A program made the translations under genes and the position numbers. This document shows, piece after piece, positions 25,416-38,138 of a stretch of DNA of 64,000 nt. This DNA comes from Chrysomallon squamiferum (Eukaryota; Mollusca; Gastropoda; Neomphalida; Peltospiridae). The notes below the pieces were generated by a model. The model was not told where the DNA came from. It saw only the letters and a program-made list of their open reading frames with translations, and did not search any database. The DNA is taken from positions 30,171,059-30,235,058 of the forward strand of contig CM022672.1 in the NCBI GenBank assembly GCA_012295275.1, in the 5' to 3' direction. Position 1 is the first letter of the stretch. The number at the start of each line of letters is the position of its first letter.

Positions 25416-25861
25416 TGATCATTTTTATCCATGTAAGGGAAAACAGTTCAATCATAATAAATAAAAATTAATGTTATCAAATCTCGCGTTGTCATGCATA
25501 CAGTAAAGTCTACAAAATGCACAACTGCTTATTTCAATTTTGAATTTAAAATTTGTTTCTAAAAAGTTCATATTTTTTGTTTTTCTTTTACATAGTAGTT
25601 TGTTGATTGTAACATAATTCAAAAGAGCGTTGGAGTATTTTCGTTAATATCTTTAACTATCTTCCAACGTTACAATGCATTTTGTTTCCGACCAGTAGAC
25701 TAGTAGTACTTCAGCAACCAGTACAGACCTATTTTTGAACAATGCGCGATTATATTTCTCTGATTATAAACATATTTGTAATGTTAATTACAATTTTAAA
25801 AATTAAACTTCCAAACTTGAGATTTAAAAAATTATTATTTTACCTGTTTGGGTATTTCCAT
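17850..25861 (-). CDS. RING finger and bromodomain protein with large disordered centre (TRIM24/33-like bromodomain)
   Basis: Exons in transcript order: 25861-25844 (ATG), 25064-24933, 24320-24225, 23957-20137, 19304-19114, 18480-18259, 17939-17850 (TAA), about 1,522 residues. Residues 21-72 form a C3HC4 RING: CPGC, 18 residues, CGHSLCAKC, then CEIC, the signature of E3 ubiquitin ligases. The 3.8-kb exon encodes a Ser/Thr/Asn-rich, probably disordered region with one helical, hydrophobic segment (genomic about 21580-21150). The last two exons encode a bromodomain (PDYYKVVKRGM, EFVDDFRLVFKNCRAYY, PPDSEAYESGEI), closest in style to TRIM24/TRIM33. B-box, coiled coil and PHD finger are not found, so it is not a standard TRIM. 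The acetyl-lysine-contact Asn position appears to be Tyr. The junction 24225 to 23957 is out of frame by one nucleotide (micro-exon or indel); other junctions agree. Family function (chromatin-linked ubiquitin ligase) is inferred. Confidence 0.8.
19617..19940. mobile_element. MITE with terminal inverted repeats (Tc1/mariner-like, TA target site)
   Basis: A 324-bp element in the intron between exons 4 and 5 of the RING-bromodomain gene. Its left end (from 19617) and the reverse complement of its right end (to 19940) share a terminal inverted repeat of about 23 bp with the common core CCAATTATCTGG. It is flanked by TA dinucleotides at 19615-19616 and 19941-19942, consistent with a TA target-site duplication. 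The interior has no coding capacity. The AATTATC-type terminus resembles pogo/Tigger-derived MITEs; the exact family is inferred. Confidence 0.78.
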
Positions 25862-26226
25862 TGTTTGGATTTAAGTTTTGGTAGACTTTGTCGTACATGG
25901 ATGCAGATTCTTAACACTTGTTGTGGGTGATAGCGTTTGAATGACGAAATGCCGTGACGTAATATAGCATGCGCTCGAGCTATAATTTATTTTCGGAAAA
26001 TTTCGGATACTTTTCTCCATGTTGGATAAATTATCTATATGAATACCTACTTCGACACTGAAACTGCAGAACTCAGTCCTTCATTACTTCATTCCTTCTC
26101 GAACATTGGCAAACCAATATCAGTTAAATGAATTATACAAACGACATTTTTTCTTTGATTTTAAAATTAAAATTTAAAATAAATTATGTATTTATTATTT
26201 AGTAGTATTATTATTAATATTATTAA

Positions 26227-26277
<51 letters not shown>

Positions 26278-26558
26278 ATTAGACCTAATTAGTGTTGGCA
26301 GTTAATTAATTATTCATGTAATTAATTAAATGAATTCATAGTTATTTGCAAATGCGGAGCTTGTTGCCGTAATCGAATCCTTTACTGTGTATCCTAGAGG
26401 TTCGACATTAGTCAAGCAAACTAATTAATTATTGTTAAAAAATAAATAAACAAATAAATAAATAAAAGATAAACAATACTGGAATTGAAACATGGATTCA
26501 CTGTAAATTTATGTGGCAATGTAGAGACACGAATGGCTAGTAAACTATAAGCAGAAAA

Positions 26559-26823
26559 GCAAACACAGGTGAACCGCAGTACGCTTTTATTCTCTGTCCG
26601 TATTTGTGTTCTGTTTCGACTTTGATATGTGTAAACTTTGCAGACGAGATAGAACGAACGTGTTGCTAAAAGAAGTATTTTGTTAAATTAGCAAACAGAG
26701 GGGAACCGCGGTACGCTTTTATTCTCTGTCCGTATCTGTGTTCTGTTTCGACGTTTATGTGTGTAAACTTTGCAGACGAGATAAAACGAACGTGTTGCTA
26801 AAACAAGTATTTTGTTAAATTAG
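26559..26823 (+). repeat. Tandem duplication, two copies of about 132 bp
   Basis: Copy one (26559-26690) and copy two (26691-26823) share nearly the whole sequence, including ACGCTTTTATTCTCTGTCCG and GTAAACTTTGCAGACGAGAT, and both end in TTTTGTTAAATTAG. They differ at a handful of positions. The duplicated unit is relatively CG-containing for this window and sits in a divergent promoter region, so it may duplicate regulatory sequence; that is inference. Confidence 0.9.
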
Positions 26824-26835
26824 TTTTTATCATTG

Positions 26836-26837
<2 letters not shown>

Positions 26838-26897
<60 letters not shown>
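26838..26897. repeat. (CT)n microsatellite
   Basis: About 60 bp of uninterrupted CT dinucleotides right after the second copy of the 132-bp duplication. Confidence 0.95.
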
Positions 26898-26902
<5 letters not shown>

Positions 26903-27048
26903 ATATTTTATGTTTGAGTGCACGTTAACATATGTTACATTTTAATGCAGTAATGACTAAATGAGTAAACTGAGTAATATAAAGTGGCCTTTTTGATATT
27001 TTTATACACGAAATAAAAAATAAAAAAATCAGTTAATTATTGTTAAGA

Positions 27049-27104
<56 letters not shown>

Positions 27105-27313
27105 AATCACTGTCGAACATGAGCATAATTATAAAAGAGGATAAAATTTCAACATAATTATCGTCCTTATTATCAAAACTACAGGTAGTGAGTTAGGTAA
27201 TTATCTTTATTTATTTATTTATTTATTTATTTTAATTCCTATCACTTTTATTATTTTTATTATGAAAGTTATTACCAAGAATTAATTATTAAGTTGTTGG
27301 AGAGACATTATTG

Positions 27314-30300
27314 ATGAAGCTGGCTAAGATGAGTTACAGGATATGGCTTAGAATGGTACAGCTGAATTCAGTAAATTCTTGTCTTCTGTGCAATAAATCT
27401 TCAGTATTTGAACAGAAGGTGTTGAGAAGGTTTAAATCATCAACATCAGGTTAGTATGTAACTGCAGTGTTGTAAAATATTTAAAATGATATTCAGTTAA
27501 ATACATATGCACGCACACACAGACATGCATATTTTTCATGATCACATACATGCAAATGAATTAATTCAAACACAAATAAGCATACAGGAACACATAAAGC
27601 CATGTGCATGCATGTACACACAGACACAGACATCAGTAACAGAGTACAAAATGATTTTTGTAGAGTTCAGAGCTAAGTATATGTTAATCTTGTTTGCCAT
27701 TCATGACATGACTGATTTGCTAAATCCAGTTAATTTTTCTTGTATGTTTTTTGAATGTATGATGGTTATTTAAACAAGTGTCTATTATAAATATGCTTTA
27801 GCCTAACCTACAAACAGTTATGTTTAATCTATATTTGTGTTTTGAACACTTGTCTGTATTTGTACAGTTGTGTGTATGTGTATATGTATATATGTATATA
27901 TACACAGATGCAAACACACACATATTAATATTTATACACATATACACAAACACACACAAAACAGATGCTTATGTATATACACAGTCATATACATACATGT
28001 ATACATAAACACACAAACTGAGATCCATGCACACACACACACACAGACACACACACACAAATAATCTAATCTAAAGAGCCTACAGATAAGAACATTATAT
28101 TTGCTGTGTTTTGATATTTTCAGTTGTTCACAAAGCCTCATCTCTCTTTGTAAGCAATGCTGCTGCTCAAGATACTGGCGCCATCGAGCTCAATCTCAGA
28201 CTGGATGAGAAACTTTCACAAGTTAAAATTCTTAAAGAAAACCTCAAAATCAGGAGACTGGATTTTGACATTGATACTTTGGTAAGTACCACTGCAAGTA
28301 ATGCATTATCTAGAATCCTTGTTAATTCTGATTCATCATCTAGTTGTCCACTTTCAGAGAAATATGGCAGATGTGTTTCTCTGTGTTTCAGATTTTATAT
28401 ATAAGCATACTCTATCCACCTTTTGTCACTCGGAATTTGATTTTTATGTTTTTAATTTGTCCTTTTACAAAATCACACCAGAACAGTAAATTTTTATATT
28501 CCTCTTTTCTTCTTGCCACAGAATTCAGTAATCATTGATACATTTAATATAAGCTTTATCTTTTAATATATAATTCTTTAGGGTCCATAGGCCCAATCCT
28601 TTGTTATTTTCATTGAAAGTTCCATCCAGACAAAATCAGTGTAAAGACATTGGTTGAAAAGTTGTATGTACTGATGAAAATTTGAGATATATACAAGGAA
28701 TGGTGTGAAACAAATATTTTTTCAATGCACCTCTATGGGAAGTTCTTTGTGCTTCTGTAGTACTTGAATAATTTTTTTCAGGATGTCAATATCCGAGTCT
28801 GTTGTGTAGCTAATATTTCTCATTAAGAGAAATGAAAGCATGTGTGCTGACAGTGACTTCCTGCTTCACCTAAATATTTTCACCTATTCATTTATTCATT
28901 TATTTATTTATTTGTATTGTTTTAGATAAATGACTTCAAACAGATGAAGATGGTTGAAAGTGAAAAGTTAAAACTTGAGTCTGAAAAAGATGAGATTTCT
29001 CAAATAATGGCTCAACTTACAAAAACGGAGGTACTGTATATACAAAGAAAAATGATTTTTCGTTCTCTCTCCCCCATCCTCTCCTCTCCTTCTCTCTCAC
29101 TCTGTTATTTGATCTCTACTGTGCATGTGTGATTGTATGCTGCTGTACATCAATATTTGGTCATTAATGTTTTCAGAATTTTCCTTACATAAATCCAGAT
29201 ATATGTAAATATATATTTAAAAACTTAGAAAAAAGGCAAAGAAAAATAGTCAAAATACTAATTCTCTCAAGAAAGTATATAAATAATTAAAATAGTCAAA
29301 ATATTTGTGTATGTAAAATTCATTCCTTTGGGAACATTTTCAAAATGTATATTAACATAGCATATACAGATTTACTGAATATGTTTACAGTTTTAGTTTG
29401 GAAGTGGTTTAAATGAAGATTTTTATTTACACAGATAGTACATGTATATTTAACTAATATTAATTTCAGGAAACTAAAGATGTCGCACAGTCTCGTGATG
29501 TTTTAAAAACAAGAGGCAGAGAGGTTAGGGATGCTTTACGTGATATTAATGTAAGTTATAGACAGTTGTATTTAATTCTTATCAAATTGTTTAATAATAT
29601 AGATACTGTATATACAAAACATCACAGAGCCATGGTAATTTGCTCCTGAGCTTTCAATTGATACAATTTCAGAATACTGTTTTTATGATGACTTTTAATA
29701 ATAATAAATCAAAAAGACTTTCTATATAGCAATAAATTTAAAAAAAAAAAAAAAAATACAGATTAAATTAAACATTTGAACAAGAAATGTTTTCAATAAA
29801 CTGGTGCATTGTATCCTTGTCTTTGGAATACTGTTAAAAGGAGTGTTATTAACATATTAACAATATTTTAGATATATTTTTTTTAGTGCATAAAGAGTAG
29901 AATTGTTTAATTATTTTAACATTTTAATTTTAAGGGAACATGAACAGTTATATGATCTGATGAAAAACTGAGTTATTTAATTATTTTTTTAAATTTATAG
30001 ACAAATAAAATGTAGATATTTTTGTTCTGAGAAATTTTGTATTTTGTGTTTGACAGAAACAGTGGTGGGATCTGGAAAACAAAGTTATATTGAAAGCCTT
30101 GACCTTGCCAAATGACCTTGACCATGACACGGTTAGTCAGTCAGTTGAGATAACACATTTTATACACACTTTACTTTTATTTTTCTCTAAATCATTACCG
30201 ATTACAATAATTTTATATTAATTTTAATGCTTATGCAGTGTAATTATAAGTTAAATATTTGTTTTTCTTTCTGTTTTTTTGTATGTGAAAACATTTGATA

Positions 30301-33300
30301 GGAGAATTTTTTTGTAATAATTTATATGTTTTTGCATCTCACTACCTATTACAATATTTGGAAACTTTTTTTAATATTGTTCAATCAAAGAACACCCTTG
30401 AAAGTGAAATAAATGATGACAGCAATATGTTTTTGATAACACTTCAATTAATTTTTTTATATATTTACATAATTCCCTTTCATCTGACAAAATTCTAAAT
30501 GTCACATTTGCCATAATAGATCTTGCCCATGTTACATATTCTTGAATACTGTTGTAAATTATGAATGTTTTTGTTTTGTTGGGTTTTTTTCCAGCCAGTT
30601 GACAAATATGAAATTCTTGATTCCGCAGGAGAAATAAAAGGTGACAAAATAATTATTTATTGATATCAGATATAAATTTATAATTAATTTTATAAAGTGT
30701 TAAATTATACTTTTATATATTATATAGATAGATATATATATAGGTATGTATACATACATACATAAACATATATGCATATATACAGAGAGACAGAGACAGA
30801 GTTTTTAAATAAACCAAAAATTATTTTTCTTTATATTGTTATTAAATTATTAATTGCAAACAAGAAAACAGTGAAAATGAAAACTGATGACAATTATTTT
30901 ATCTTGTATTTGGTTCTGTAAAGTCATTTTGACAAAACACCAAAGTCTAAATGTTAAATTATTATGTAAGATTCATTCTAGATACATTTCACATAAACAA
31001 GTATCTCTTTTTTTCTTGGTGTTAGTTTCAGAAGATGTGAAAAGTCATATTGAAATCTGCAAACAGTTTGACTTGGTCAAATTTAGGTAAAGAAATATGT
31101 ATTTTAATATATATACACCAAGATTCAGAACATAAATGATATACACTCACACAAATATGCATTCACTTGCATTCACAGACACAGGTTGCTTTTGATTCTG
31201 TCATTTTATTTTACAATTTTATTTTTGTTTCTTCATTTCCTCATTTCTTTTTGTTTTTTCAATTTTTAGAAAATGGAAAATTGCTTTTAATATGAATATA
31301 ATTAAACGATACAACTGATAGAGCTTTATCAAGAATGGGAATCTTGTAATGTGTTTCAGTTGTGTTGGTCCCAAGGCATATTACTTGAAGAAAGATCTGG
31401 CTATGACAGTACAGACTCTGATTTCCTCTGTCAGTGATTATTTGTCAGTACAAGGATATTCACACATCACCACACCAGAAATGTTCAGGTCCAGAGTGGC
31501 AGTGAGTCGATTAAACCAGTGAAATAGTTTTTAGAATTGTCTGTTGAAGTAACTTAAAAAATTAACCTGAAATTAAAACTGACAAAGTGCACTTAAATTA
31601 TAATTTAAAATAATAATAATACTGGTATTATTTGTTTTTCCTTTTTTTTTTTTACATTCTTAGTGTGTAAGTTTTAATTAATAAATATTATAATATTAAG
31701 AAATATTTTATTTTAGGAAGGCTGTGGCATTGACTTTGAAAATCCAAAAGAGGTATGAATTACTATAACATTAATGAAATTAAATACAATAATATTCCAT
31801 GTAGTATGTGTATGTATAAATTTCATATTTTTTACATGATAAAGGTGTATGATATGAAAAATTATTTGTTCCCATAATGTATTAATACTTATTTAGAAAT
31901 ATTTTTTACCTATATTAAAATCTTTGTGTTTGTTCCTGTTTTATGATATTCAAAATTAAACAATATTATTTTAACATTTAAAAAAAAATGAAAATAATAA
32001 CAGCAAATAAAATGACTTTTTATCTTGTATTCAGTTGTATAAAATGTATGACCGGGATGCAGATTTGAACTCGGAAGCTAGAACTCATCAGCTGTTAGAT
32101 ATGTTACACCTTTGTGGAGCCTCTCTTCTCTCATTTGCTGGTTAGCACTGTTGTCCATAAATTTATATATAATGTTTAATTTGAATGTATGAGTATATAT
32201 AATGTTTAATTTGAATGTATGAGTATATATAATGTTTAATTTGAATGTATGAGTATACACCAACTTTAGTTTGTCTGCCTGTCTCACTATGTCCCTCCTG
32301 TGTGTGTTTGAGTGTGAAAGAGAGTTGTGAGCAGATTTATTAGTGTAGTTAACTATATGGGTTTTTAAAAAAATAATAATAATAAAAACTCGGTATCATG
32401 AACTTCATAGATTACAAAAAGATGCATTATAAAAGGACTCTTGTTGCTAATTATGCAAACATAATTAAACAGGATTGATCCATTTAATAACTGATTCAAG
32501 CCAGCTTCCCTGCAACAATGTCATACAACAAACCAGCAACACTGTAAACCGACACTAGTCAAATTGATGTAGGTCCTGAAGAGGTGACTGCTGGTGAAAA
32601 ACAGTTTTGTCTAATCCAATTTCACAATGCATATGAGTAATACTTTTTACTGAATGGATAAATATATATTGAAATTTATTCCTGTACATAGAAGAGAGAA
32701 ATTAATTTTTAAATTTATATAAATCATTATATAATTTTGCGAGAAATATTTCTTTATAATTTATTCCCATTCATTTAAGTAAATTTTATTGTTACTGTTT
32801 TTCTCATGTTTTTATTTCTTTTTTTTTGTCTTCATCTTTTTTTTTTAAATTTTGTTTCGTTGTTTTTAATTGTTGTTTATTTTATTTATTATTATTTTTT
32901 ATTTTTTATAGCATATCTGACAAAAATGGTTATTGACAGGAAGACTTTGCCTATCAGACTGTTTAGTGTTGGAACTCATTATCAACCCAGTAAGTAATAA
33001 TTTCATGTTAATTAGATAAAAAAAAAAAGTTTTATTATTACTCTGCGTATGTGTGTATGCCTAGTCTGTTTCATTTTATTTTTATTAGGTAATAACATAA
33101 TACCTATCTTAGTTTGGTCGTACTAAAACTGTTTAAATTGGGTATTTGCAAACCGCCCATAATGTTTATAAAAACCTGATTTTGTTGTTTAAAATAAAAC
33201 ATTTTTGTTTTCCTTAACAGTTACATAATATTATGATGTTATTTTAGGGAATGTGCTAGTAATTCTATTTTGCTGTTTACTATTAATAAATATTTTGTTA

Positions 33301-36300
33301 ACAACGTTACCATATTAACATGGGTACAATGAAATTATTTTCAGTGGAATCTGTTCATATTCAAAAACATGATGCAATTATGTTAAACTATTTCTATGTC
33401 TCTTTATTGTTTGCTAATCCATTTTTTTGTCATGTCCATATATAAAAGGGATATAACTACATTATAAACAGACCACACAAAAAATGCCTGTAAAGTAATA
33501 ATATTTTTGTTCAAAATAAATATAATTCACTTATTCTGATTTTAAAAACTGTTTTCAGAAAATGATCTACCAGGATTATTTGGAGCTCTCCAATCTACTA
33601 AGGTAAATATAATTTCTTTAATTTTGATATTTATTTTCTTTAATCTTGATATTTGTGTTTAGAATGTTAATTGATATAATTGTTAGTACAGAGATTTGGT
33701 TTATAAAATTTTGTCAGGCAATTGTCTTTAGTGGAAGTGAAGATGCCACCTCCAGTGCTGAAGAGTTTGACAAGATGAAGAACTTGATTTGGAACTTGTA
33801 CAAACCTACAGGATTTCCAGTTAGGTATGTTACTTTAAAATTCAGTTAGCCTATACACACACACATACACACATAACATACAAACCTATATATAAACACA
33901 CACATAAGTACATATATATATATGTAAAAACTGTGACATAGATATATACATAATAACTGTAACTTTAGTTTATCTTTTATGGATGACTTAAATGGCTAAA
34001 GCTTTAGTAATTTCTGGACTGTTTAAGAAATACTAATAATAATTAATAATAATTTTTTTTTTTAAACATATAATTATTACAATGAAATGGAATGGATATA
34101 TATTCTGAGTACATTAGAAATAATTAAAAAGAAAATAGTTTGAGATAATTTAATTAGTATTAAAAGAAGATCTTTCATAATGGAATTCAAGTTATTTAAG
34201 TTACAATTATCACCAGTTTATAAAAGTAACCAAGAGACTGGAAGAAGCTCTCCTCTCTTTATGTTTTTTTTTTTTTAATTATTATTATTATGCAGCTGAT
34301 TCTTAATAACTTTTAATATTTTATAGGAATAAATGATTATTCATTTGTGGAAATTTGAAATAATTACGTTTTTATTTCATTTTGGTTAGATTGGTTCAGT
34401 GTCCCGGAAACAAACTGAAATCAGCAGAATCAAAAAGAGTGGAAGTTCAGATGTGGTCTCCCAGTCTAAAAGAGTTTGTGCAGGTACATTTTTAAACTTA
34501 ATAATTATGTCAGTCTCATTCACACATAGAGCAGATTTTTTAAATTCACTTACATCTTTCAAATTAATAGCATTATGCAACAGATATACATATATATATA
34601 TATATAAAGACATTTAATATTAAATGAAATAAGTTTTTAATTTAGCTTTGAATCATTATTACCTCTCTAGTAAGATTTTATTGAAGCCCAGAAATTTTCC
34701 GTCAAATAATTGTCAAGCTTTACTGACTCGATTATCTTCCTATTACATTTGCCAGCTTTAAAACATCATTAGTAATCTCAGCTGAAGAGCTTGATTAGTT
34801 TGAATCCTGAATAAATAACAAAGAACCCAGTTATAATTAAAAATATTTGTAAATGTTTTGTTTGTGATTATATAATAACAAAGTTACATGGTATCATAAT
34901 TATGATTGTGAATATTTTAAAATAATTATAGTTTGCTTTCTGATTATGTAAAAAAAAAAAGTTACATAGATTAACAAGTGTAAATATTTGTAAATACGTT
35001 TGTTGTTATTTTTGTTTGTTTCAGTTTGTATAATAACAAGTTAAATTGCTTAAAATGATTTTTTATTTTTTTTAAAATATGGTTTAGTTTCTGATTATAT
35101 AATAATAAAGTTACATATTTTAACATGATTGTAAATATTTGTAAAAAAAAATTCTTTCGATTACATAATAATACATTTATATTGTATCATATGGTTGCAT
35201 GTATTTGTATGTGGTTTTGTTCATTCATTCATTGTTTCTAATTATATAATAATAAAGTTACATTGTATAATATGATTTTAAATATAAATGATAATAATTT
35301 CTTTCTAACTAAACTATTTTTTATTATTTTATGTTTTGTCTCTGTTTAATTCAGGTTGGTTTTGTCTCACAACACAATGATTTTGTGAGTCGCAGACTTT
35401 GTTGTCTTCATTCTGTCAACACTGTGGATCACAAACAGGGTCAGCATGTATACATGGTAAGAGAGGCTTCATTCAGGAGTTATATAGGCAGATCTCTGAA
35501 TGTCATTGTTAGAATATTTCTGGATAGAATATTTTCTCAACTAAATTACCACAGAATTGTGGCAATTACTGGTGGGAAATGCATGTATAAAAGCTTTTAA
35601 TGTTTAATATTAGATATGTGATTATTTTCCATTAAAACAGATAGATACATTACTCTCTCTCTGGTGTTGAAATATTGTAGCAATCACATGATGTCTGGAC
35701 AGTTAAAGTTTTTAATGTTTAATATTAGATAAGTAATATTTTCTGTTTTATACATACACATTACTTTTTTTTCACTGACTTTGGTGGTAAGATATTGTGC
35801 CAGTTGACAGGTAGAATGTCATGTATTAAAAAATTGTAATGTTTAGTATTATGGAAGTAAATACTTCAGTAAACACATTACTCTCTATTTGGTGTGTTCA
35901 AATATTGTACCACTTATCTAGTGGACAGTACAAGTCATGTGCAAACGTTTTTAATGTTTAATAGTAAATACAGAGCTAGTTTATGTTAGTGTACTTATTA
36001 CTGTCTCTTTGCTGATATCACGATAGTTATGTAGTGGGTATCGTACATCGTGTATAAAAGTTTTTAATGTTTAATATTAAGTAAGTACCTATTTTATGTT
36101 GATATACACATTACTCTCCTTTTTTGGTGTTCAGTAATTGTAACAATTACCTGGGGTATGGCATACACCATGTATTTAAAAAAAAAAAAAAGGGTTTTAA
36201 ATTAATATTAGGTAAGTAACTATTTTGTTTTGGAATACGTGATTGGTATTCAGATGATGGGCCAGTTACCTCACTGGTGTTGAATGTCACATATAAAAGT

Positions 36301-37421
36301 TTTTTAATGTTTAATATTAGATTACATAACTATTTTATGCTTATATATACGTAACGCTTTTGTGTTCAAATATTACAGCAGTTACCTAGTAGTACCAAAT
36401 GTCATTTATAAGTTTATAATGTTTAACATTAGATAAGTGATTTTTTTTTGTTAGAGTGGACATTTTTCTATCTTGTACCAAATCTGTCTCTGAGGATCTT
36501 TATCATTTTCTTCATCTCCAGAGCTCAGTTTAGCAAATTATTGTTTTTTCCCATTTCACTCAGACACAAACAGTATAGTATTTTAATAGAGTATGTTGTT
36601 ATATTATAATCATAGCCAGAATGAAAACTTGTATTTTTAGAACACTGATGGTAACTATCGGTGTGAAAAAAATTTGTATTAGTATTATATTTTAGTACTG
36701 TTCTTATTTTATAAAATATGGTAAATAACTATATTAAATTATAGTGCAGTTCTTACATTAATAAGTTATTTTAAATATTATACATTTAATATTGAAACCG
36801 TAATGTAGATTTATTTATCCTTTTATTTTTTATTATTATATATTTTTATAACAGGTACATGGACAAGTGATGGATATGACTACAATGATAGCTTGTTGTT
36901 TAGAGTATGGAACATTACAGCATGTAAGACTAATACAGCTTAAACTGATAATTTAGTTTAAAAAATAATACTTTTCTTGTTGGTAACTCATGACATGAAT
37001 GGAAATATTTTTATAGGCTTAAGAAGTTTTATCTTTTATTCTTGATTTTGTAGATCTGCAAATTTATACATTTATTATAAATACATGGAAAAGTTAACAA
37101 AACTAATTTTTCTGTTATCTACATTTTCGTTACATAAACTTCTGATTAATATCTATAATTAATTGATATTCACAATTTGCATTTAACACTACAAAAAGAA
37201 TTTAGTACTATGAATTTATTCCATTTTTGTTTTTTAATTATTACTTAAAGTTTACTTTTTCTAGTGATTATAAAAGTAGGCTTTAAAACATGCAAGTAAT
37301 TTGTTAAATATCAAGATAAATTTACAGTTAAGAGCTCATAATTTACTGCTTGTTAGTCTTTAAATATTTGTCTTTGCAGGATTCGTGGAAAATTCCAGAA
37401 ATAACAATACCAAGAGGATGA
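27314..37421 (+). CDS. Mitochondrial seryl-tRNA synthetase-like protein lacking catalytic motifs (SLIMP-like), 17 exons
   Basis: Exons: 27314-27449, 28124-28281, 28926-29030, 29470-29550, 30057-30131, 30595-30640, 31026-31086, 31360-31501, 31717-31752, 32035-32140, 32912-32989, 33559-33602, 33718-33824, 34390-34483, 35355-35456, 36855-36923, 37380-37421; all junctions GT-AG and in phase; 493 residues. The N-terminus is rich in Arg/Lys/Ser without acids, like a mitochondrial presequence. Residues about 60-165 form the long coiled-coil tRNA-binding arm typical of SerRS, followed by a class II synthetase fold with a motif-1-like HITTPEMF. In motif 2 the expected FRxE reads YQPK (residues 339-342), and in motif 3 the expected Arg of GRT is Thr467 (TTMIACCLEY). 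These substitutions argue against serine activation and match SLIMP, the non-catalytic SerRS paralogue known from insects that partners mitochondrial SerRS. A fast-evolving SARS2 is the alternative. Confidence 0.85.
32161..32257 (+). repeat. 28-bp tandem repeat, three copies, in SLIMP-like intron 10
   Basis: Three nearly perfect copies of a 28-bp unit with core ATAATGTTTAATTTGAATG, starting about 20 bp after the donor of the exon ending at 32140. The unit does not include exon sequence or the donor. Confidence 0.9.
35560..36450 (+). repeat. Diverged tandem repeat, unit about 110-130 bp, about eight copies, in SLIMP-like intron 15
   Basis: The phrase TTTTTAATGTTTAATATTA or a close variant recurs near 35595, 35708, 35833, 35948, 36061, 36192, 36302 and 36417. 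Between occurrences, parallel segments reappear in the same order: ACATTACTCTC, a GGTGTTCAAATATTGT-like stretch, then TTACCTAGTGG. Copies are quite diverged, so the array is old. It nearly fills the intron between 35457 and 36854. Confidence 0.85.
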
Positions 37422-38138
37422 TAATTCAGTGAATAATACTGAATGCCATGTTGTGATTTCAACTTAATTTAAAAACAAGTGTATTTAAGTGGAAAATTTT
37501 AGACATACATACAAACACAACTGAAGCAGGAAACTTAACTACAACAAAAAAACTATATTTTGTAATGATCTATTTAAATTTGTTTATGTATGAATCTGCT
37601 TAGAAAAACAGACCACAAAAATAGAAGTAACTTCTTTGTAATTATATATTTAAATTCTGAATCATGTTTTAATGAAAAGAGAAGCTTAATTAATATTGAA
37701 ATAAAACATTATTTTTTATAACAAGAAATGGATTCATATGTTTCTGACTTTTGAAAATATATTTAATTTTATATATCTTCATGCATGTAAAAGATGTATA
37801 TTCTCAAATATATTTCGTTGAAATCTGACTGAAACATCTAGCTTTCAACTTTATGAATATACACACCAACACATTATTTTAGTCCAGTTTAAAGTTATTT
37901 AAATTCTATTTTTCTCATTTTAAGGTTTCCTATAAATCAGATAATTAACACATGTTCCATACAAATGAAGTGAATGTCTGATGGAATGGGCAAACATCCC
38001 ATGATATTGTACTATTACTAGCAATACATTACTCACACATAAGACAAACACTGAGTAGATATTATAGTCATAAATGAAATACCTGCTGAAGACTAAGAAA
38101 TAATATTCTTACAACAAAGGAACAAGTTTTAATTTATT
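37422..38138. other. Convergent gap between SLIMP-like (+) and TRMT1L (-), with poly(A) signals
   Basis: The + strand has AATAAA at about 37700-37705, a plausible poly(A) signal for the SLIMP-like gene about 280 bp past its stop. On the minus strand AATAAA (TTTATT at 38133-38138) sits directly after the TRMT1L stop codon. The segment 37968-38010 shares GAATGGGCAAACATCCCA with the SINE at 38711-38870. No coding exon is seen. Confidence 0.6.

Larger units (their letters stand above)
25862..27313. promoter_or_regulatory. Divergent intergenic region between RING-bromodomain (-) and SLIMP-like (+) genes
   Basis: The two start codons point away from each other across 1.45 kb, so both promoters must lie here unless there are distant 5' UTR exons. 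Sequence near 25640-25980 and 26350-26800 is richer in CG dinucleotides than its surroundings. The region also holds (ATT)n tracts, a 132-bp tandem duplication and a (CT)n tract. No TATA box can be assigned with confidence. Confidence 0.5.

Noticed and set aside
32460-32640. Possible second SINE type in SLIMP-like intron 10
   Set aside because: The stretch is less A/T-rich and looks repeat-like, but no Pol III boxes, tail or second copy could be found in the window.
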